Positions 24,309-36,344 of a stretch of DNA of 64,000 nucleotides are shown here, in pieces. The translations under genes and the position numbers were made by a program. The notes below the pieces were generated by a model that saw only the letters and a program-made list of their open reading frames with translations, ran no database searches and had not been told where the DNA came from. This stretch comes from Marvania coccoides (lineage: Eukaryota > Chlorophyta > Trebouxiophyceae > Chlorellales > Chlorellaceae). Position 1 is the stretch's first letter. Each line of letters begins with the position of its first letter. Location of the stretch: the NCBI GenBank assembly GCA_963854735.1, contig OY978106.1:124001-188000 (forward strand), in the 5' to 3' direction.

Positions 24309-24598
24309 GGGCAGGCTGAGCGGCAGCGCCGCCGGTTGCCGCCTGCGCAGCTTTCAGCCTGCGCGACGCGCGCAGGCCGCCTTGCTGCTCGCTGCCGTAC
24401 CGAGCACCGCCAGCGCCGTCGACCCGGGCACGCAGGGCCTCTGCGGCCTGCGCCGCCGCCTCCCTCTCGAGCCTGGTCGACTTTCGGGCGCTGGCACGCT
24501 GGTAGTCCTCCAGCCGTGCCTCCTCGGCCATCTTCTTGGCCACCTCAGCATCTTCCAAGCCCACCCCCTCCAGCACAGCCTGCCGGTCCGCCAGCTTG
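24309..24598 (-). pseudogene. repeat-gene fragment B (coiled-coil part), inverted relative to A
   Basis: Reverse-strand match to about 15608-15899 of the repeat-arm gene. With fragment A it forms a small palindrome of about 280-bp arms around an 87-bp centre (24222-24308). It abuts the inner edge of the right repeat arm, separated by eight bases. Confidence 0.93.
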
Positions 24599-24606
24599 CT
24601 TCGGCA

Positions 24607-27600
24607 CATTCTCTCGAGGTAGATAAAATTTGAAGATTTACAAAGGCGTATCACGTTAAGTTGACTTAATTTGCAAGTTATATACGTTCATGGGATCAAT
24701 ATCAAGGGCAAAGCAAAGTAAAGAAGAGGTAAGCATGGAAAATTGTACCACGAAGAAAATACTCTGAAAGATAATTTAATTTATTTTCTTGTATTTTAAC
24801 TTTAATTATTTTTTTCAGGTTCAAGAAACGAGGAAAATTCCTTGGGAATAAAAGGTGACAGGTGAAGGATGAGGAGATTCTTGTTTGTGATGGGTGTGGA
24901 AGTTGAACACTTTTTCATATTCTGTTTTTTTTCACGATGAATGGCAAGTATCCTTGCTGCTGTTGCCTCATTAGGCTCGGCGTTTTCAAGCAGGGTCTTG
25001 TGCTTGGAGGAAGACAAGACACGGTCTGCATATATTTTTCAAAGGAAACGTTGTAAGAAATGACGCATTCAGGTTCTATGATTTCCCTTTCTAAATTCTA
25101 ATTTCACTCACCGCCTCCAGCTAGTGATGTTCGTCCTCAAACAGCCCAGCGGTTGTCGTTCAGTCGCTGGCGCTTGCCGGGGGACACGACCTGCGCGCAT
25201 AAAGTTCGAACTCGGTAAGAAGAAAAGCATTTGTATACAAGAGTTTAAAATGCCATTATATTTGTCATCACTCACCGCCGGTTCGTCCTCCAGGGGTGCG
25301 CGCTCCACCAAGCACCTGGCGCGCTTACGGCGGTTGGTGCGCTGCGCCGTGGACATGGCAGGTGCGGGCCGCTCTTCCTGGTTGGCACCGGGCTGCTTCT
25401 CCTTCAGCTGGCTGGGAGCAGCTGCGGAGAGGATGTGGGCAGGCTGAGCGGCAGCGCCGCCGGTTGCCGCCTGCGCAGCTTTCAGCCTGCGCGACGCGCG
25501 CAGGCCGCCTTGCTGCTCGCTGCCGTACCCAGCACCGCCAGCGCCGTCGACCCGGGCACGCAGGGCCTCTGCGGCCTGCGCCGCCGCCTCCCTCTCGAGC
25601 CTGGTCGACTTTCGGGCGCTGGCACGCTGGTAGTCCTCCAGCCGTGCCTCCTCGGCCATCATCTTGGCCACATCAGCATCTTCCATGCCCATCCCCTCCA
25701 GCACAGCCTGCCGTTCCGCCAGCTTGGCAGCCTTGCGGCTGAAGCGGGCGGTGTTGGGGTTCTTTTTCTTCTTCTTAGCAGCGGCCGCCGCCTTGGGCTT
25801 CTGGGGCTTGCGGGCGTTGTGGGGGCGCGCGGGCCCGGTGCTGTTGTCGTTGCAGTCGTTGTGCACGGCCGTTCGCGTCGCGCCCTGGCTGGGCTGGCTT
25901 CCCTGGGTGAAGAAGGGCGCAGCGGGTGAGGGGGAGAGGAGGTCCCCGAGCGTGGGGTTGTTGGGGCCCTGGGGCGCCGCAGAAGCGGAGGAGGGCGCCG
26001 TGGTGCCGTTGTCGGTCGCAAACAGCGCGGTGGCGACTCGGTCGGCCGGGGGACGGGGCGCAGAGGGCGCAATTTCAGCGCCCTGCAGCGCGTCAAACGT
26101 GGGGACGGGGCTCCGGGGCGACGCCGGAGCTGAAGCGGCGTTTCCAGCCACGGCCAGCAGGCCCATCAGCCCGGCAGCGGCATCTTCCTCACGGTCGGCG
26201 GAGGCTTGGGCCAGCGCCAGCAGCCCCTTGTCGGTCAGCAGGCCCATCAGCCCGGCAGCGGCATCTTCCTCACGGTCGGTGGAGGCTTGGGCCAGCGCCC
26301 GCAGCCTCTTGTTGGCCAGCCGCCCGGACTGGCGCGCGCCCTGGGTGGGCGCCGTCAGGAAGAGCTCCTCAGCCTGGCGCTTGCCCAGCTGGCTCTGCGA
26401 CAGCACCGCAGCGTCGGCGGCGTTCTCGGCAGCCGCGGCCGCCTTGGCGCGGGGGGCGGCCCTGGCCTTGCGGCCCTGGCGGGCCGGGGGGGCGTGCTCG
26501 TCAGAGGTGGGCCCGCGCGCCTTCTTCCGCTCCCTGGGGGACTCGGCGTCGTCCTCAGCCGCGCGCTTGGTGGAGGCGGGCAGCTGGGCGGCAGGAGCAG
26601 GGGAAGGGGCAGCCACGGGGGGTGCCTGCACGGGTGCGCGAGTGATGATGGTGGCATCCACGATGATGGAGTCGGCGTTGGTGCGCTGGACCAGGTCCAG
26701 CACATCGTTGGCGCTCACTGCACGATTCGAAAAGCGAGGCGGGGAAATCAGCGGGCGGTGAGCTACTGGAGCGTGCTGGAGGCAACGGAGGGATGGTACG
26801 AATCAAGAAGAGAGTGAAACAACTTACGGTTGTTGGTGCGGAAGAAGTCGGAGTAGGCGTGCAAGTCGTTGAAGTATGCGAATGTGCCGAGGCGGGACGG
26901 CAGGTAGCGGAACTGCACAGCGACGGCCTGGCCGCCTTCCACGCTGATGAACCCCCTGCACCAGCATAAATACGTTGCAGTGAGAGTCTGCGTTTGTAAA
27001 TGTAAGAAACTCTGCGCGCTGCCGCACAAAGATTGAAGTTTTTGCGGCGGAAACCAACCTGACGGGGGCCTGGCCAAAGTTGAACTTTTTGATGTCCTGC
27101 AAGGGCAGCGCAAGCATGGATGAGACGAGGTCAATGGTTTCGTCCCGAAAGACGCCGACTTGGGGCGATCGGGCGTGAAAATTTGTTTCTCTCCCAAGGC
27201 ATTGATTGAAAACACAAATGTGAGGAAAAGCTTCTCACCAGCCTGTGGGCCTTGTTGGAGATCATGGCTTCCGTGAGCTTGATCCGCTGGGGCACGAGCG
27301 GGGCGGCAGCGGCACGACCCGGCATTTTGATTAAGCCGGAGATGATTTTCTGTAAATTTGCACCAAAGAGTCTTCTGTTGGTGGGGGGGAGCTGTCTGTC
27401 AACGAACTTGAGCGCCCGAATTCATTTTTTCAAAATATATCAATGAAATGAGCAAGAAAAAATTTGAATTTATTTGAATTGAGAGAGCGATGTCCTTTCT
27501 TCCTACCTCCGGGCGCGATGGACTGCGATCGATTTTTTTTCTGCACGCCGATGGCGGCTGGGTGGAAGGCAGGAATGGAGGTGTACGCACCGATTCACGG

Positions 27601-28014
27601 AGTTTCTGCTGCTTGGTAGCCCAGATTTTGGGGCGTACAATGAAATTATGATTTTTGGGGGTCGCGGGCACCCCTTGTTTCTCCCCTCGCTCTCCCCAGA
27701 AATGTCCGAGAAAAAGCTGGTTTTAACTCGATCGCAGCGCGAGCAACGCTCCTGGGGCCTTGCACGCGGCATTCATTTTTTTTCAACTTTGGCACTCTGC
27801 TCATCAGCCCGGCGAGAGCGGCCGCGGCGCCGTCCCTGCGCTTGTTGTTGAAGTTACATTCCCACCCCCCCTCTAATGGTGGGTGCTGCTCTCCCAAGAG
27901 ATTTGCCCTCAGTTTGCAGGGGAGCGAAAAATGAAGGAACGCTCCTGCTCCTTGTCTGGCCTCTTACTTGTGTGGTGCAAAGGGGAGAGAGTTGTTCGAC
28001 CTCCAGCGCTGGCC
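24607..28014. repeat. large inverted repeat, right arm (3.41 kb)
   Basis: Reverse complement of 13304-16729. Shorter by 18 bp because it lacks the fold-back insertion of the left arm. Together the arms enclose 7,877 bp. Confidence 0.97.
25137..27325 (-). CDS. repeat-arm gene of unknown function, copy 2 (582 aa)
   Basis: Minus-strand exons are 27325-27239, 27096-27059, 26955-26828, 26717-25276 and 25190-25137, the same five-exon structure as copy 1 on the other arm. The protein differs by a few substitutions (for example PLVPQ for PLGPQ, QRTNADSIIVD for QRPNADSITVD) and lacks the six-residue net insertion; the two EED...GLMGLL units are therefore clean tandem copies here. All splice sites are kept. 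Most changes I noticed are conservative, suggesting recent duplication or continuing gene conversion. The function is not recognised; see copy 1 for the domain layout. Confidence 0.75.
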
Positions 28015-28180
28015 TGCACTCTCGGAAGCTGTACTGCACTGGGACTACCGGCGAACCACGAAGAGAGAAATATTTTACTATTACAAATTAAATCATGAAC
28101 TTGTAACTGGCACTCTATACATATACATTTAATCGCCATCATATTTTCGTTGGCTTATTCATTACGCTCTCCATTGTCAA
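27326..28180. other. upstream region of repeat gene copy 2 and flank of the VTE6-like gene
   Basis: Conserved repeat-arm sequence up to 28014, then 166 bp of unique AT-rich sequence before the stop codon of the VTE6-like gene. No further gene seen. Confidence 0.5.
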
Positions 28181-29436
28181 TCAATACCACCCTCCGCGCG
28201 CTGCGATCGCCACCGCCAGTGCTGCTGCCACTGAAATCTGCAGCACGTTGACCAGGTCATTGGTCAGCCATGCCACCCGCCCCTGCGCAGTCGCCCCCAA
28301 CAGGCTTTCCAAAAAGTTTGCCACCACCGCCGCTATAGCCACGCACCCTGCCCCTCCAGCCGTCACTTGGCCCAAGGCAATCGCAACCCCAGCCACAGCT
28401 GCAGCCGCCACCGCCCCCGCTGCGCTGCCTTCAGCGCTGACCGCCCCCTCTGTGCCCCTAGGCACCCTCCTCAGCGTAGTAATGAGGTAGGTTGTTTTGC
28501 CGTAAGCTTTTCCAACCTCACTCGAGGCAGTGTCTGCGAGTTTGCTGGCGAAGCTGGCGACGAAGCCCACCCGAAGGAGCGCCACGTTGCCGGTCGCCAG
28601 CGCTGCAGCCGCGCACATGATGCCGGCGAAGCCAGAACCGAGGACGCTTCCCTGCGGGGTCGAACAAAATAGTTGAACTTTGGGAAGCCGCTGGACACTA
28701 ATCATCTGTCAATATAGAAGTTATATGACTTAAATATCTCAACATGCTTTTTAAAAGAAAAGAAAAACTGCTGAAACTACGCATAACTTCATCCCATCTC
28801 ACGACTGATCTGCGCCCCGACCGAGCCTCGGCAATGCCCTCCCGCTGCTTCTGCTCCAGCTTCAGCTTGGTCACCTGGGAAGAGAGATAAAAAAAAATAA
28901 AAAAATGGAGAATTTCCCACCCTTCGTTATTATGGGGAAGGAAATGGATTGCATCTTATCATTGCATCTTATCATACCAGCGACCCAACAACGAAGTACA
29001 GGCAGACGATGAAATAAGAACCAGCGCCGAATGCCGCGTAGCTCAGGGTGCCTAGAAACCACGAGCTGAGGACCCCCTCCCATGTGAGCCCCTTCAGCAG
29101 CAGCTTGACGCCCAGAATGTAGACAACGGTGTTAGCTGCAGCGCCAACAGCTAGGCCGGGCGAAGGAGACAGCGCAGCAGCAATAGCAGCCTGGGAGGGA
29201 AACTCGTATTTTTTAAAGTTAGTTTGAGGGTAAATGAATGAAAAGAAGCGTAAGAGAATGCTTACATTGATGGTCTCCGGCAAGGCAGCAGCAGGGGCTC
29301 CGCGCCTGTGGATGGGCGATCGCGGCTGATAATGCCTGCTGAGAGATTTTTGGCATGTTGCTGGATTTTTTAAAGCGCACTGGCTTGCATTTGGCGTCCG
29401 CAGCAGGCTAGTTGGCCTTTGCAAAGTGATCGGCAT
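28181..29436 (-). CDS. VTE6-like phytyl-phosphate kinase (DUF92/TMEM19 family), plastid
   Basis: Plant VTE6 phosphorylates phytyl phosphate in tocopherol and phylloquinone synthesis at plastid membranes. Minus-strand exons are 29436-29266, 29190-28978, 28874-28803 and 28651-28181, giving 308 residues. A transit-like N-terminus of about 55 residues is followed by AAIAAALSPSPGLAVGAAAN and several helices. Family motifs include the KLKLEQKQREGIAEARSGRR linker, GSVLGSGFAG, GFVASFASKLADTASSEVGK, which holds the conserved DT.SSE.G core, and TTLRRVPRGTEGAVS, as in DUF92 proteins. Intron 1 (75 bp) is a multiple of three and stop-free. The gene is divergent from PIGM (420 bp between starts). The exon 3 to exon 4 join (RRSV/GSVLG) is the least certain part. 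Confidence 0.87.
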
Positions 29437-29856
29437 TGTATTTAAATATTTTCGTCACCAAACAACACTCAGGCCAAACTGTCCTCGAATTACGATTGAA
29501 TGGGGTTATTAATATTTTTTATTATTAAATATACTTCTCAAAGTCGATAGGAATTCAGTCTTTTTTCAAGTTCAGCCGACTGTTTGAAAGATATTTCCTT
29601 GGTTTCGGCCAATTATATATTATTAAATATTTGTTAAGCCTGCATTTCGCATAAAATATCGTGTACTGGCATCGGAGAGAAGTTCGGCTGCCTGATTTTG
29701 AATTTTTTATATTTGATCAAACAAGCAGAGCTCGAAATCCTCGCTCAAAATGGAGCCCTACAGCCTGCCATGCATCCTCTGATCTGTGGAATTTTGATTG
29801 GCCTATCACACCCAAAAATCACGCAGTAAATATCGTCATCAGCCGCCGCTGCCGCC
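29437..29856. promoter_or_regulatory. divergent intergenic region between VTE6-like and PIGM
   Basis: 420 bp of AT-rich sequence between two divergent start codons, so it must hold both promoters. No motif stands out. Confidence 0.45.
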
Positions 29857-31289
29857 ATGGGCCTGCTGTTCCTGGCGATCGCCCTGCGCAGCGCATTGCT
29901 CGCGTTTGGCTCCTGGCAGGACGCCCACCTCGCCGTCAAGTACACCGACATCGACTACGAGGTGGTCACCGATGCTGCGCAGTTTATGGCGGCCGGGGGC
30001 TCTCCCTACCAGCGCTCCACCTTCCGCTACTCCCCACTTCTAGCGGCAGCGCTCACACCCAACGTCTTCCTGCACCGGTCCTTCGGCAAGGTGCTGTTTG
30101 CGGCGGCAGACATCGTCGCGGCGGCCCTGATGCAGCGGCTGTTGGCGCGTAGGGGAGCAGCGGCAAAAATCAGTGCCGCCTGCGTTGCAGTTTGGCTGTT
30201 TAGCCCCTTCACTGTCACGATTTCTACCCGGGGCAGTGGAGAGGCGCTAGTGACATGCATGCTGCTGGGCATGCTGGAGCTGCTAGAGACAGGTACATAG
30301 GTTTTTGTCTCTCCTTTTTCCCTCGGGTAAAATAACCTAATTTGTTGTAAATTCCATTGTTTTCTACAGGCTGGCTGGTTTCCAGCGCGCTTCTATACGG
30401 CTTATCTGTTCACTGGAGGCTATATCCAATCATCTATGCGCTCCCAATCGTGCGGCATCTCGCCATGCAGAGTGGAAAGTCAAGCGGCCGAGTGTTGGGC
30501 ATTTTAAGCTCATTAGTCAGCGTTCAAGGCGTCAAATTCGCTGCCATTTCCGGCTGCGTATTTCTGGGTTTGGGAGGCGCCATGCATCGCTTGTACGGCA
30601 TGGAATCCCTTCACGAGACCTACCTTTATCATGCCACGAGAATAGACCCCCGCCACAACTTCTCTCCTTACTTTTATCCTGCGTACCTGGGGCCAGCAGG
30701 GGGGACGGACGATGCTGCATGGTACGTTACACGTACATTCGTGTTTTGTCCTTTAACATCAGCTTAATAACTATAATATAACGCGGTGGCCAATTATTTC
30801 CTTGAAGGGCGTTTAGGGTGGCAGGCCTCTCTCTTCAAGTGGTGCTAGGCTGGGCGTTTGCTGCCCATCTTGAAGACGCATTTTTGCTGCAGACTGTGGC
30901 CCTGGTTGCGTTCAACAAAGTGGCTACAGCACAGTACTTTGTGTGGTACCTCTCTTGGCTGCCGTTGGTGCTGCCAGACATTATGCAAGCCCAAAATAAG
31001 GCTAGTTTTTTTTAATGATGATTTCCTATTCTGCGTTAACTGAGCATTATTTTTTCCCTTCTTTCTTTCTTTCTTTCAGGGTCGGGTTGCGATGGCTTTT
31101 GCAGCGTGGACAGCGGCGCTAGGCCACTGGTTGGCGTGGGCCTACCAGCTGGAGTTCCAGGGGCGCCCCGTGCACGCAGCGGTGTGGGTCGCAGGGCTGA
31201 TTTGGGTTGGTGCCAACGCTGCTCTGCTGCGAGAGTTGGCAATGGCGTTGATTGGCAGAAGAAAACAACGACGACCAAAATTGAATTAA
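29857..31289 (+). CDS. PIGM: GPI mannosyltransferase 1 (PIG-M)
   Basis: Adds the first mannose to the GPI anchor precursor in the ER lumen, using dolichol-phosphate-mannose. Exons are 29857-30292, 30370-30721, 30808-31000 and 31080-31289, giving 396 residues, near the usual length. The N-terminal luminal loop has the diagnostic YTDIDYEVVTDAAQFM with its acidic catalytic motif, then SPYQRSTFRYSPLLAAALTP. Many hydrophobic helices follow, and ARIDPRHNFSPYFYPAYL-like sequence and YQLEFQG near the end also fit. Intron 3 has a GC donor (AAG/GCTAGT); no GT donor gives the right phase. A decayed copy of exon 1 lies at 23795-23942. Confidence 0.94.
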
Positions 31290-32049
31290 ATTCAATAGGA
31301 ATTTACAGATCATATTTCCATGTTTTGATAATAATTCAACATTTTGGCAAAATCTTCCTCGGCACTAATTGTCTATATATGTTCTGTTGGCAGCTGTTTC
31401 AAAGGGCCGGCGAGCAGTGACTGGGACTGGGGACTCTGCGGAGCATCTTACTGAACAGGCGGCCACAACCTATCAGTTTTAGTTTAGACATTGGAAATGA
31501 ACTTTTGCAGCGCCTTTGCGGCGGGCACGAGTATCGCAAGGCTGAAGGGATGTTTCAAATTTAATCTTTGTCTATACGGCATTGGCAGGAGGATGACATG
31601 GGGATACCCATCAAATATTTTTATGATTAGTATTAATATTATTATTAGATAAAGGCGGTAAGATCCTCACACGGCGGAATGAGGCGGGGGGTGAAATATT
31701 TGAAAAAAATCGCTCTATAACAAGTTCACTTCTTAATATGAATATAATGTGGCATTGCGGCAGGTGTGCGGGCTACGGCAGCGGACTTTAGCGGCATTTG
31801 GCGGCAGGCGTGCGGCGCGAAATGATCGAGCAGGGGTCTCCTAGCGAGTATCCCCTTTAGCACGCTTTCTGCGTTTTGTTTTTTCATTTTCAATATCTAA
31901 GCGTTCGAGAAACCAAGCAAGAAGGTCCTAAAAAGGCAATTATGCTTTTTGATATTTCAAGTTCTAATTTCAAATTAAATTTGTTTTTCTGCACACCTTG
32001 GTACTAGTTACGAGAAGACGCACGCAATCCTTTCGCTTTTTCATTTAAC
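31290..32049. other. intergenic, 760 bp
   Basis: AT-rich 3' flank of PIGM and upstream region of the glutamate receptor gene, with a short GC-rich patch near 31745-31830. No gene recognised. Confidence 0.55.
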
Positions 32050-34435
32050 ATGATGCCCCCGATGTCGACACAATTTGTGGGCATGCTCCTAGTGCTGGCA
32101 GCATGTGCCGAGGCCCAAACCGCTCCAGCTCCGTCAGTGCCGGCCCCTCTCAACGTGTGCTTCTCTCCCATCTCGCCCATGGTGGAGTGCGTCCCTGGGT
32201 CCTCTGTCGATACCTTCACCGGCTTTGAGTACAATATATTTGAGAAAGTGGCCGACGACATGCAGTGGACAGAAGGGGTGGACTATGTTGCAAAGGTAAT
32301 GAGCTAGCTAACGGAGCCAAAGGGGGAGGATATACTTTACTATGCTATCTGTGTATCAAAATGGCAAATTTGCTGTTTTACCTTTACCCGCCTGCAATCT
32401 CTGCCTAATGTAATTTTCTCTCAACCTCGGTTTTCTTTTGCAGTGCGTGGACAACGACATTCTGCGAGCGAGTTTGCCCGCTGGAAATGGGACATGCAGC
32501 ATTGCATTGGGCGGGATCACCATCACCGCTGACCGCCAGAACGAAATCGAGTTTGCGTTTCCGCACTGGTCTGCCGGCCTGGGAATTATGGTGCGAACCT
32601 CAGTCACACAGTCAAACGGGTGGGGCTGGCTGTCGCCCTTCTCCCCGCTGCTATGGATGGCGGTGCTGCTCACTGTGGTAATCTTCCCACTGTTTGTGTT
32701 CTTCATTGGTGAGGACAGGAAAAATCAACGACATTTTTCTTTTTCCGAATGGTGCAGCTTTTTCTCCTTCTAAACCCTTTTCCCTTAACTTTACTTTCCT
32801 TCTTGTGCAACTTGTGTGTTGTGCAGAGTGGGGCTCCTTAAAACGCAACATCAATCCTGTCGACATTGTCCCTGGGGTTCACAACGCAATGAACAGCAGC
32901 GTGTGGACGCTGCTGGGGTTGGAGACCCTCGAAGTGGGGTCATGGGCGAGTTGGACTTTCAACGTTCTTTGACTCTTTGCGTCTGAAAAAACCCATATCA
33001 ACAGTGCATATATTTCTTTGAAATATTCTTTGGCGGAGGTTCGTAGTGAAAAGAGAAAATTAATTATTCAACTCTTTTATAATGTTTCGCAGGGGGCCAA
33101 GGTTGCTTCTCTTTCTTTTGCATTCATGAGCCTGATTCTGATCAACACGTAAGAGAGACTTATGCTGTGAAACTACTTTCTGCTCAATTTTTCCCATCAC
33201 GTACTTTCCTTTTGTGCCCTACGCAGCTACACCGCGAACCTCGCTGCGAACCTTACCATAAAATCAATCTCCAGCAACATTCGCGTCATAGGCGACCTGC
33301 GAGGAAAAGTGGTCGTGACGAGCCCTGTGTATGCAGATCGCCTGCGCCTTCAGTACGGATTAGTCCTTACTCCCTTGCCCTTCAATGGCCTGCCGACGCT
33401 CAAGGAAATGACTGGCCAGCTGCTGTCGGGCGCCATCGCTGCGTTTGTGTATGATGCACCAATTCTGAAGGGTTACTTGCTGAACCGGTCTACCTGCGAT
33501 ATTGGATTGCTGCCCACCACGGTGCTGGAGCCTTTCAGCTATGGAATAGCCTTTGAAAAGGGGTTTAACCAAACCATCATCGAGAACATCTCCAATAGTA
33601 TCTTGGAAATTCAAAATGAGGGCGTTATTGAAGAGTTCAAAGTGAGAAAAAAGATATGCGCCTCTGTGATTTGTTTCAGCGCCTTTTGTACATCTTTTGG
33701 AGAGCCACCCACCTTCTATTATATTTTGCCCTCACTCACTCCATCGCTGTGCTTCAAACAGGCAAACTTCTTCCCTGATAATGACGTGGCTGGATGTCAG
33801 GTGAGAAAGATGAATTGACGATGATGGTGAAGGTGTTACAAGCCTAAGTCGCCGCAGCCGGGACAGGGAAAATTGACAATCCCGAAACGTCGCCGCAGCT
33901 CCATTGATTCGCTTTTTTGGTTTTGGGTGTTTTAGTTCGCAAAATAATAATCGTCCATTTCTGAATGCAGATTGAAGAAACAACAGGGGCTAGTCTTAAG
34001 ACGATTTGGGGATTGTAAGAGAACGGGAAAAATAAATTTATTCCTTATCTCGAATTTTTTTACAGACGCATATAAATTATCTCGCTCCTTTCCGTGTTTC
34101 AGGTGGATTGTGTTGGCGGCAGGCATATGCGTGGGCCTTGCAGGGATGCTGGTCAACAGGAGAATGCGCACCAAGCGAGACAAAAACTGGAAAAGCGTCA
34201 GATCGCCACTGGTAAGCTTGAAGCTGCCGAAAACATAGAAAAAGCACAATGATACCATCCTTAGTAAATAACACGTAAATATCTGCAGGAGGACGACAAG
34301 GAAGAAATTGAAGGTGAAGAGGAGGGACATCTGTCTTTAAATCCCTTCAAGTCGAAAGCGCGGAAGGATTTGAATGGAATTGGCTCTAAAACGACCGGAA
34401 TCGACCCTAAAACAAATGATTATGCCAAAGTTTGA
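32050..34435 (+). CDS. ionotropic glutamate receptor-like channel, minimal form
   Basis: A ligand-gated cation channel of the iGluR superfamily. Nine exons: 32050-32295, 32444-32708, 32827-32933, 33093-33148, 33239-33641, 33762-33800, 33971-34014, 34103-34211 and 34289-34435; 471 residues. Order: signal peptide (about 1-22), ligand-binding half S1 (GFEYNIFEKVADDMQW; ITITADRQNEIEFAFP, matching the family's TIT..R...F..P), helix 1 (about 148-170), pore region, helix 3 LSFAFMSLILINTYTANLAA (matching SYTANLAA), S2 (about 230-385), and last helix (about 387-403) with a short acidic tail. There is no amino-terminal domain, so it is the bacterial GluR0-like minimal layout. The pore loop (SSVWTLLGLETLE) has no K+-channel filter. 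The donor ending exon 3 (GAA/GTGGGG) is weak, and that join is the least sure. Confidence 0.88.
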
Positions 34436-35081
34436 AAGTTGGTTGAATCAGCGAGCATAATAATCACCAACTCTGTTTTGTAATTTGTCATAAAGCTCTA
34501 TAACCAATGGTACTTTTTTTTTCCCGTTCAGAAAATACTCAAGCTCAAATTCTATATAAATTCTATATAAATTCTATATAAATTTCATGTTTTATGCTTT
34601 GAGTCAATCATGACTTTGTGTGACACTGTTAATAGGAATTAATTAAGTGATTACCCAACGCCATCTTCTCTCTCATCCTAGTTGTGTATGCCAAATAGCG
34701 GGGGAGTACTTGTTCTATTTGTTCTATCAGCCTGAGATCGTGGTTTTATTTCCATAAGATGGAAATATTACTTGATTTTTTTATAAACAATAATTTTCCG
34801 TCGTGCACTGACAGCATCAGCCAGCAGGGACTCTCGTAGAGACAAAGCGATGCCGCAGTGGCTGTTGGAGGGAGGTTGCTATAGCCCTTCTGCGCTGCGA
34901 AAGACGGGGCTCTCTCAAATCAAATTGCTCACTCAAAAATAAGTGACAGCTGGGTCACCGCATTCAAAATATTCGCAAGGTAGAAACCCAAAATCGAGGA
35001 GATAGAACGAGCGTTTCTGCCACCAAAAAGCCCATTTTTTTAATTTAAAACACTCTCATTATCACCATCGTATCATCCAAA
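34436..35081. other. intergenic, 646 bp
   Basis: 3' flank of the receptor gene (TGTAA at 34479-34483), a three-copy 11-bp tandem repeat, and the upstream region of petN. No gene seen. Confidence 0.55.
34550..34582. repeat. 11-bp tandem repeat, three copies
   Basis: Three perfect consecutive copies of TTCTATATAAA. Each contains a TATATAAA box-like core. Confidence 0.95.
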
Positions 35082-35700
35082 ATGGCCGCCTTCACCGCCG
35101 CTGTCGCCAAGCCTTCTTTGGTGCTCACAAAGAAGACAAATGTGACCGCTGCTCGTCGCATGAACGCCCCCGTGGTGAAGGCGATGGCTCAAAAGCAGGA
35201 GAAGGTGACTTTTGCAGCATATACTGCCCCAGATTAGCCACATTTTGAGCGAGCGTTGCAGCAACCCCCACATGGACGGCTCGATTAAACGCTTGATTTT
35301 TGGTGTTTGCAGGCTGTTGCCGCCGCCGCTCTGTCTACCGCACTTTTGGCTGCCACTCCCGCGATCTCCCAGGCCGCTGAGATCATGACCATGGCTGAGG
35401 TAAGAGCAACGATGGTTTTGATGGACTCGAATTTTATATATCTACGGCACTTGTCTTCAAATACGCTCCACATTGTTCAAGCATTACGCCACATCTCCCG
35501 ATCTTTAGCGGGCGTTTTTATTAGAAGCCTGTACCATGCATTCCCCCCCTCACCGCCCCAACATTTCTGACGCCCGGCCCTTTGCTTTTTCTTACTCATT
35601 GCAGGGTGAGCCTCTTATTGTCCAGGTTGGCTGGGCCGCGACTGCCGTTATGTTCACTTTCTCGCTGTCGCTGGTTGTGTGGGGCCGCTCTGGCCTTTGA
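35082..35700 (+). CDS. PETN: cytochrome b6f complex subunit PetN, nuclear-encoded
   Basis: PetN (subunit VIII) is a single-helix subunit needed for stable b6f complex in the thylakoid. Exons are 35082-35204, 35313-35399 and 35605-35700, giving 101 residues. The last 30 residues ([23 protein letters not shown] at the end; the family ends [13 protein letters not shown]) are the mature protein. Before it lie a stromal transit peptide ([18 protein letters not shown] onward) and an Ala-rich thylakoid segment ([17 protein letters not shown]) with an AxA-like cleavage site. So the targeting signal is bipartite, each part on its own exon. In land plants this gene is in the plastid genome; nuclear location fits chlorophytes such as Chlamydomonas. 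TGTAA follows at 35764-35768. Confidence 0.96.
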
Positions 35701-36344
35701 AGCGGCTGGAACGGAACTCAAACTGACTGCGGATGAGAAGATATTATAAACTAGAACGAGAGGTGTAATTTTTTTCATTTTTTTCATCATTACCGTTGAG
35801 AAGGGAGGAGGAGAGCGTGTGGAAAGTGGAAGAGAAGGGAGGGAAAGTAAAGTTTGGGATCGGCGGTGAGCAGCCACGAGGTGGAAGCTAGGCATTCACA
35901 GAAACGTGTCAGCAGTTTCGCCACCCAAGCAGCAGCGAAAACATCTGGGCAGAGCAGGGGGCTTGGCAGAGCAGGGAAGAACAGCGATGCTGCGGTACCT
36001 CTATAACTTTCTTACCTTCCCTCCTCCCAACAGCGCATGCAAAGCACAGTTGAAAAGACAACCAGAAATGTATGAACGCACGCCACAGAAAATCTGTTGA
36101 AATGAGCAGCATGGGAAGTCTAGACTCTCTCTTCTCTCGCACCCTCCGCCCTATCCTCTCTGCCTTCTCTCATAAACCAGCTACTTCTCATTTGCCAGGT
36201 GTGCTCTTAAAAAATTCCGAAACGGAGCAGTGATCACTTATACAAAAACTAAAAAAAGAGTCTAATCAATATAATGCCATCTCTCTTTTCAAACAAACGC
36301 CCCATCCCATGTGTCTATTCATTTAATTATCATTATAATACCTC
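35701..36344. other. convergent intergenic between petN and GSA aminotransferase
   Basis: 3' flanks of two convergent genes. A small ORF exists on each strand, without recognisable sequence. Confidence 0.55.

Noticed and set aside
34550..34582. The 11-bp TATATAAA-containing triplet as a promoter array for petN
   Set aside because: It is about 500 bp upstream of the petN start, too far for a TATA function; more likely a simple tandem duplication.
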